DNA from: Collinsella aerofaciens
GTDB taxonomy: Bacteria > Actinomycetota > Coriobacteriia > Coriobacteriales > Coriobacteriaceae
Assembly (NCBI RefSeq): GCF_019131995.1
Contig: NZ_JAHONA010000003.1
Span: 92,180 to 156,179 of the forward strand
Length of the DNA stretch: 64,000 nt
Direction: 5' to 3'
Shown here: positions 63,019 through 64,000 of the stretch, piece by piece
Position numbering within the stretch: the stretch's first letter is position 1
Layout: each line of letters opens with the position of its first letter
The notes under the pieces: generated by a model
The model's input: the letters and a program-made list of their open reading frames with translations, nothing else
Databases searched by the model: none
What the model was told of the DNA's origin: nothing
Translations under genes and position numbers: made by a program

Positions 63019-64000
<982 letters not shown>

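Overview
The window reads as a GC-rich, Gram-positive, anaerobic gut-type actinobacterium, most likely a Coriobacteriia such as Collinsella (inference from gene content and order; no search was run). Supporting signs are the actinobacterial-style order rapZ-whiA-gap-pgk-tpiA-gpmI-secG, an oxygen-sensitive class III ribonucleotide reductase (nrdD/nrdG), a PerR-type peroxide sensor, Tat-type lipoprotein substrate-binding proteins, an LtaS-like phosphoglycerol transferase and no respiratory genes.

Layout. 1-9.2 kb: metY with a divergent LysR regulator and a small cysteine-containing leader ORF, then rnhA, a Gfo/Idh/MocA oxidoreductase, an acylphosphatase, perR, a Cof-type HAD phosphatase, a UreE-like protein coupled to a SlyD-like FKBP, an M19 dipeptidase and a YgjP-like metallopeptidase. 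9.2-14.5 kb (minus strand): nrdD, nrdG and a folate block folE-HD hydrolase-folB; nrdD has a promoter overlapped by paired NrdR boxes and a long folded leader. 14.7-20.7 kb: six tRNA genes (Val, Gly x3, Cys, Leu), a GH13 glucosidase bracketed by two tRNA-Gly copies, and a partner-switching pair (PAS-GAF-PP2C phosphatase and a STAS-HATPase fusion). 20.7-27.5 kb: an oppABCDF oligopeptide importer preceded downstream by two large nested palindromes. 27.5-34.7 kb: secG, the lower glycolytic genes, whiA and rapZ.

34.7-45.5 kb is a single minus-strand operon for sialic acid use: an ABC importer (lipoprotein, permease, a permease-ATPase fusion, a second ATPase), a CE7-type deacetylase, a paralogue of it that has lost its catalytic serine, a NanA-type lyase, a ROK kinase (NanK) and the epimerase NanE. 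It sits between uvrC and rapZ, genes that usually lie close together, and no yvcK lies between rapZ and whiA. Together these genes would import sialate, remove O-acetyl groups, cleave it to ManNAc plus pyruvate and convert ManNAc to GlcNAc-6-P, feeding the glycolytic genes next door.

45.5-64 kb: uvrC, murJ, ybaK and uvrA (minus); an LtaS-like enzyme, Mrp, and two flavoproteins (plus); uvrB, a lytic transglycosylase and coaE (minus); then the 5S and the 3' third of a 23S rRNA gene on the minus strand, running off the right end.

The most unusual feature is non-coding: five long nested palindromes with near-perfect arms of 9-35 bp, unrelated in sequence but alike in design, several touching the 3' end of the upstream gene. 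Other regulatory signals include a LysR site, NrdR boxes, a LexA-like box, a shared A/T palindrome in front of three tRNA promoters, and an AAAACGTT motif upstream of gap, nrdD, oppA and the sialate operon.
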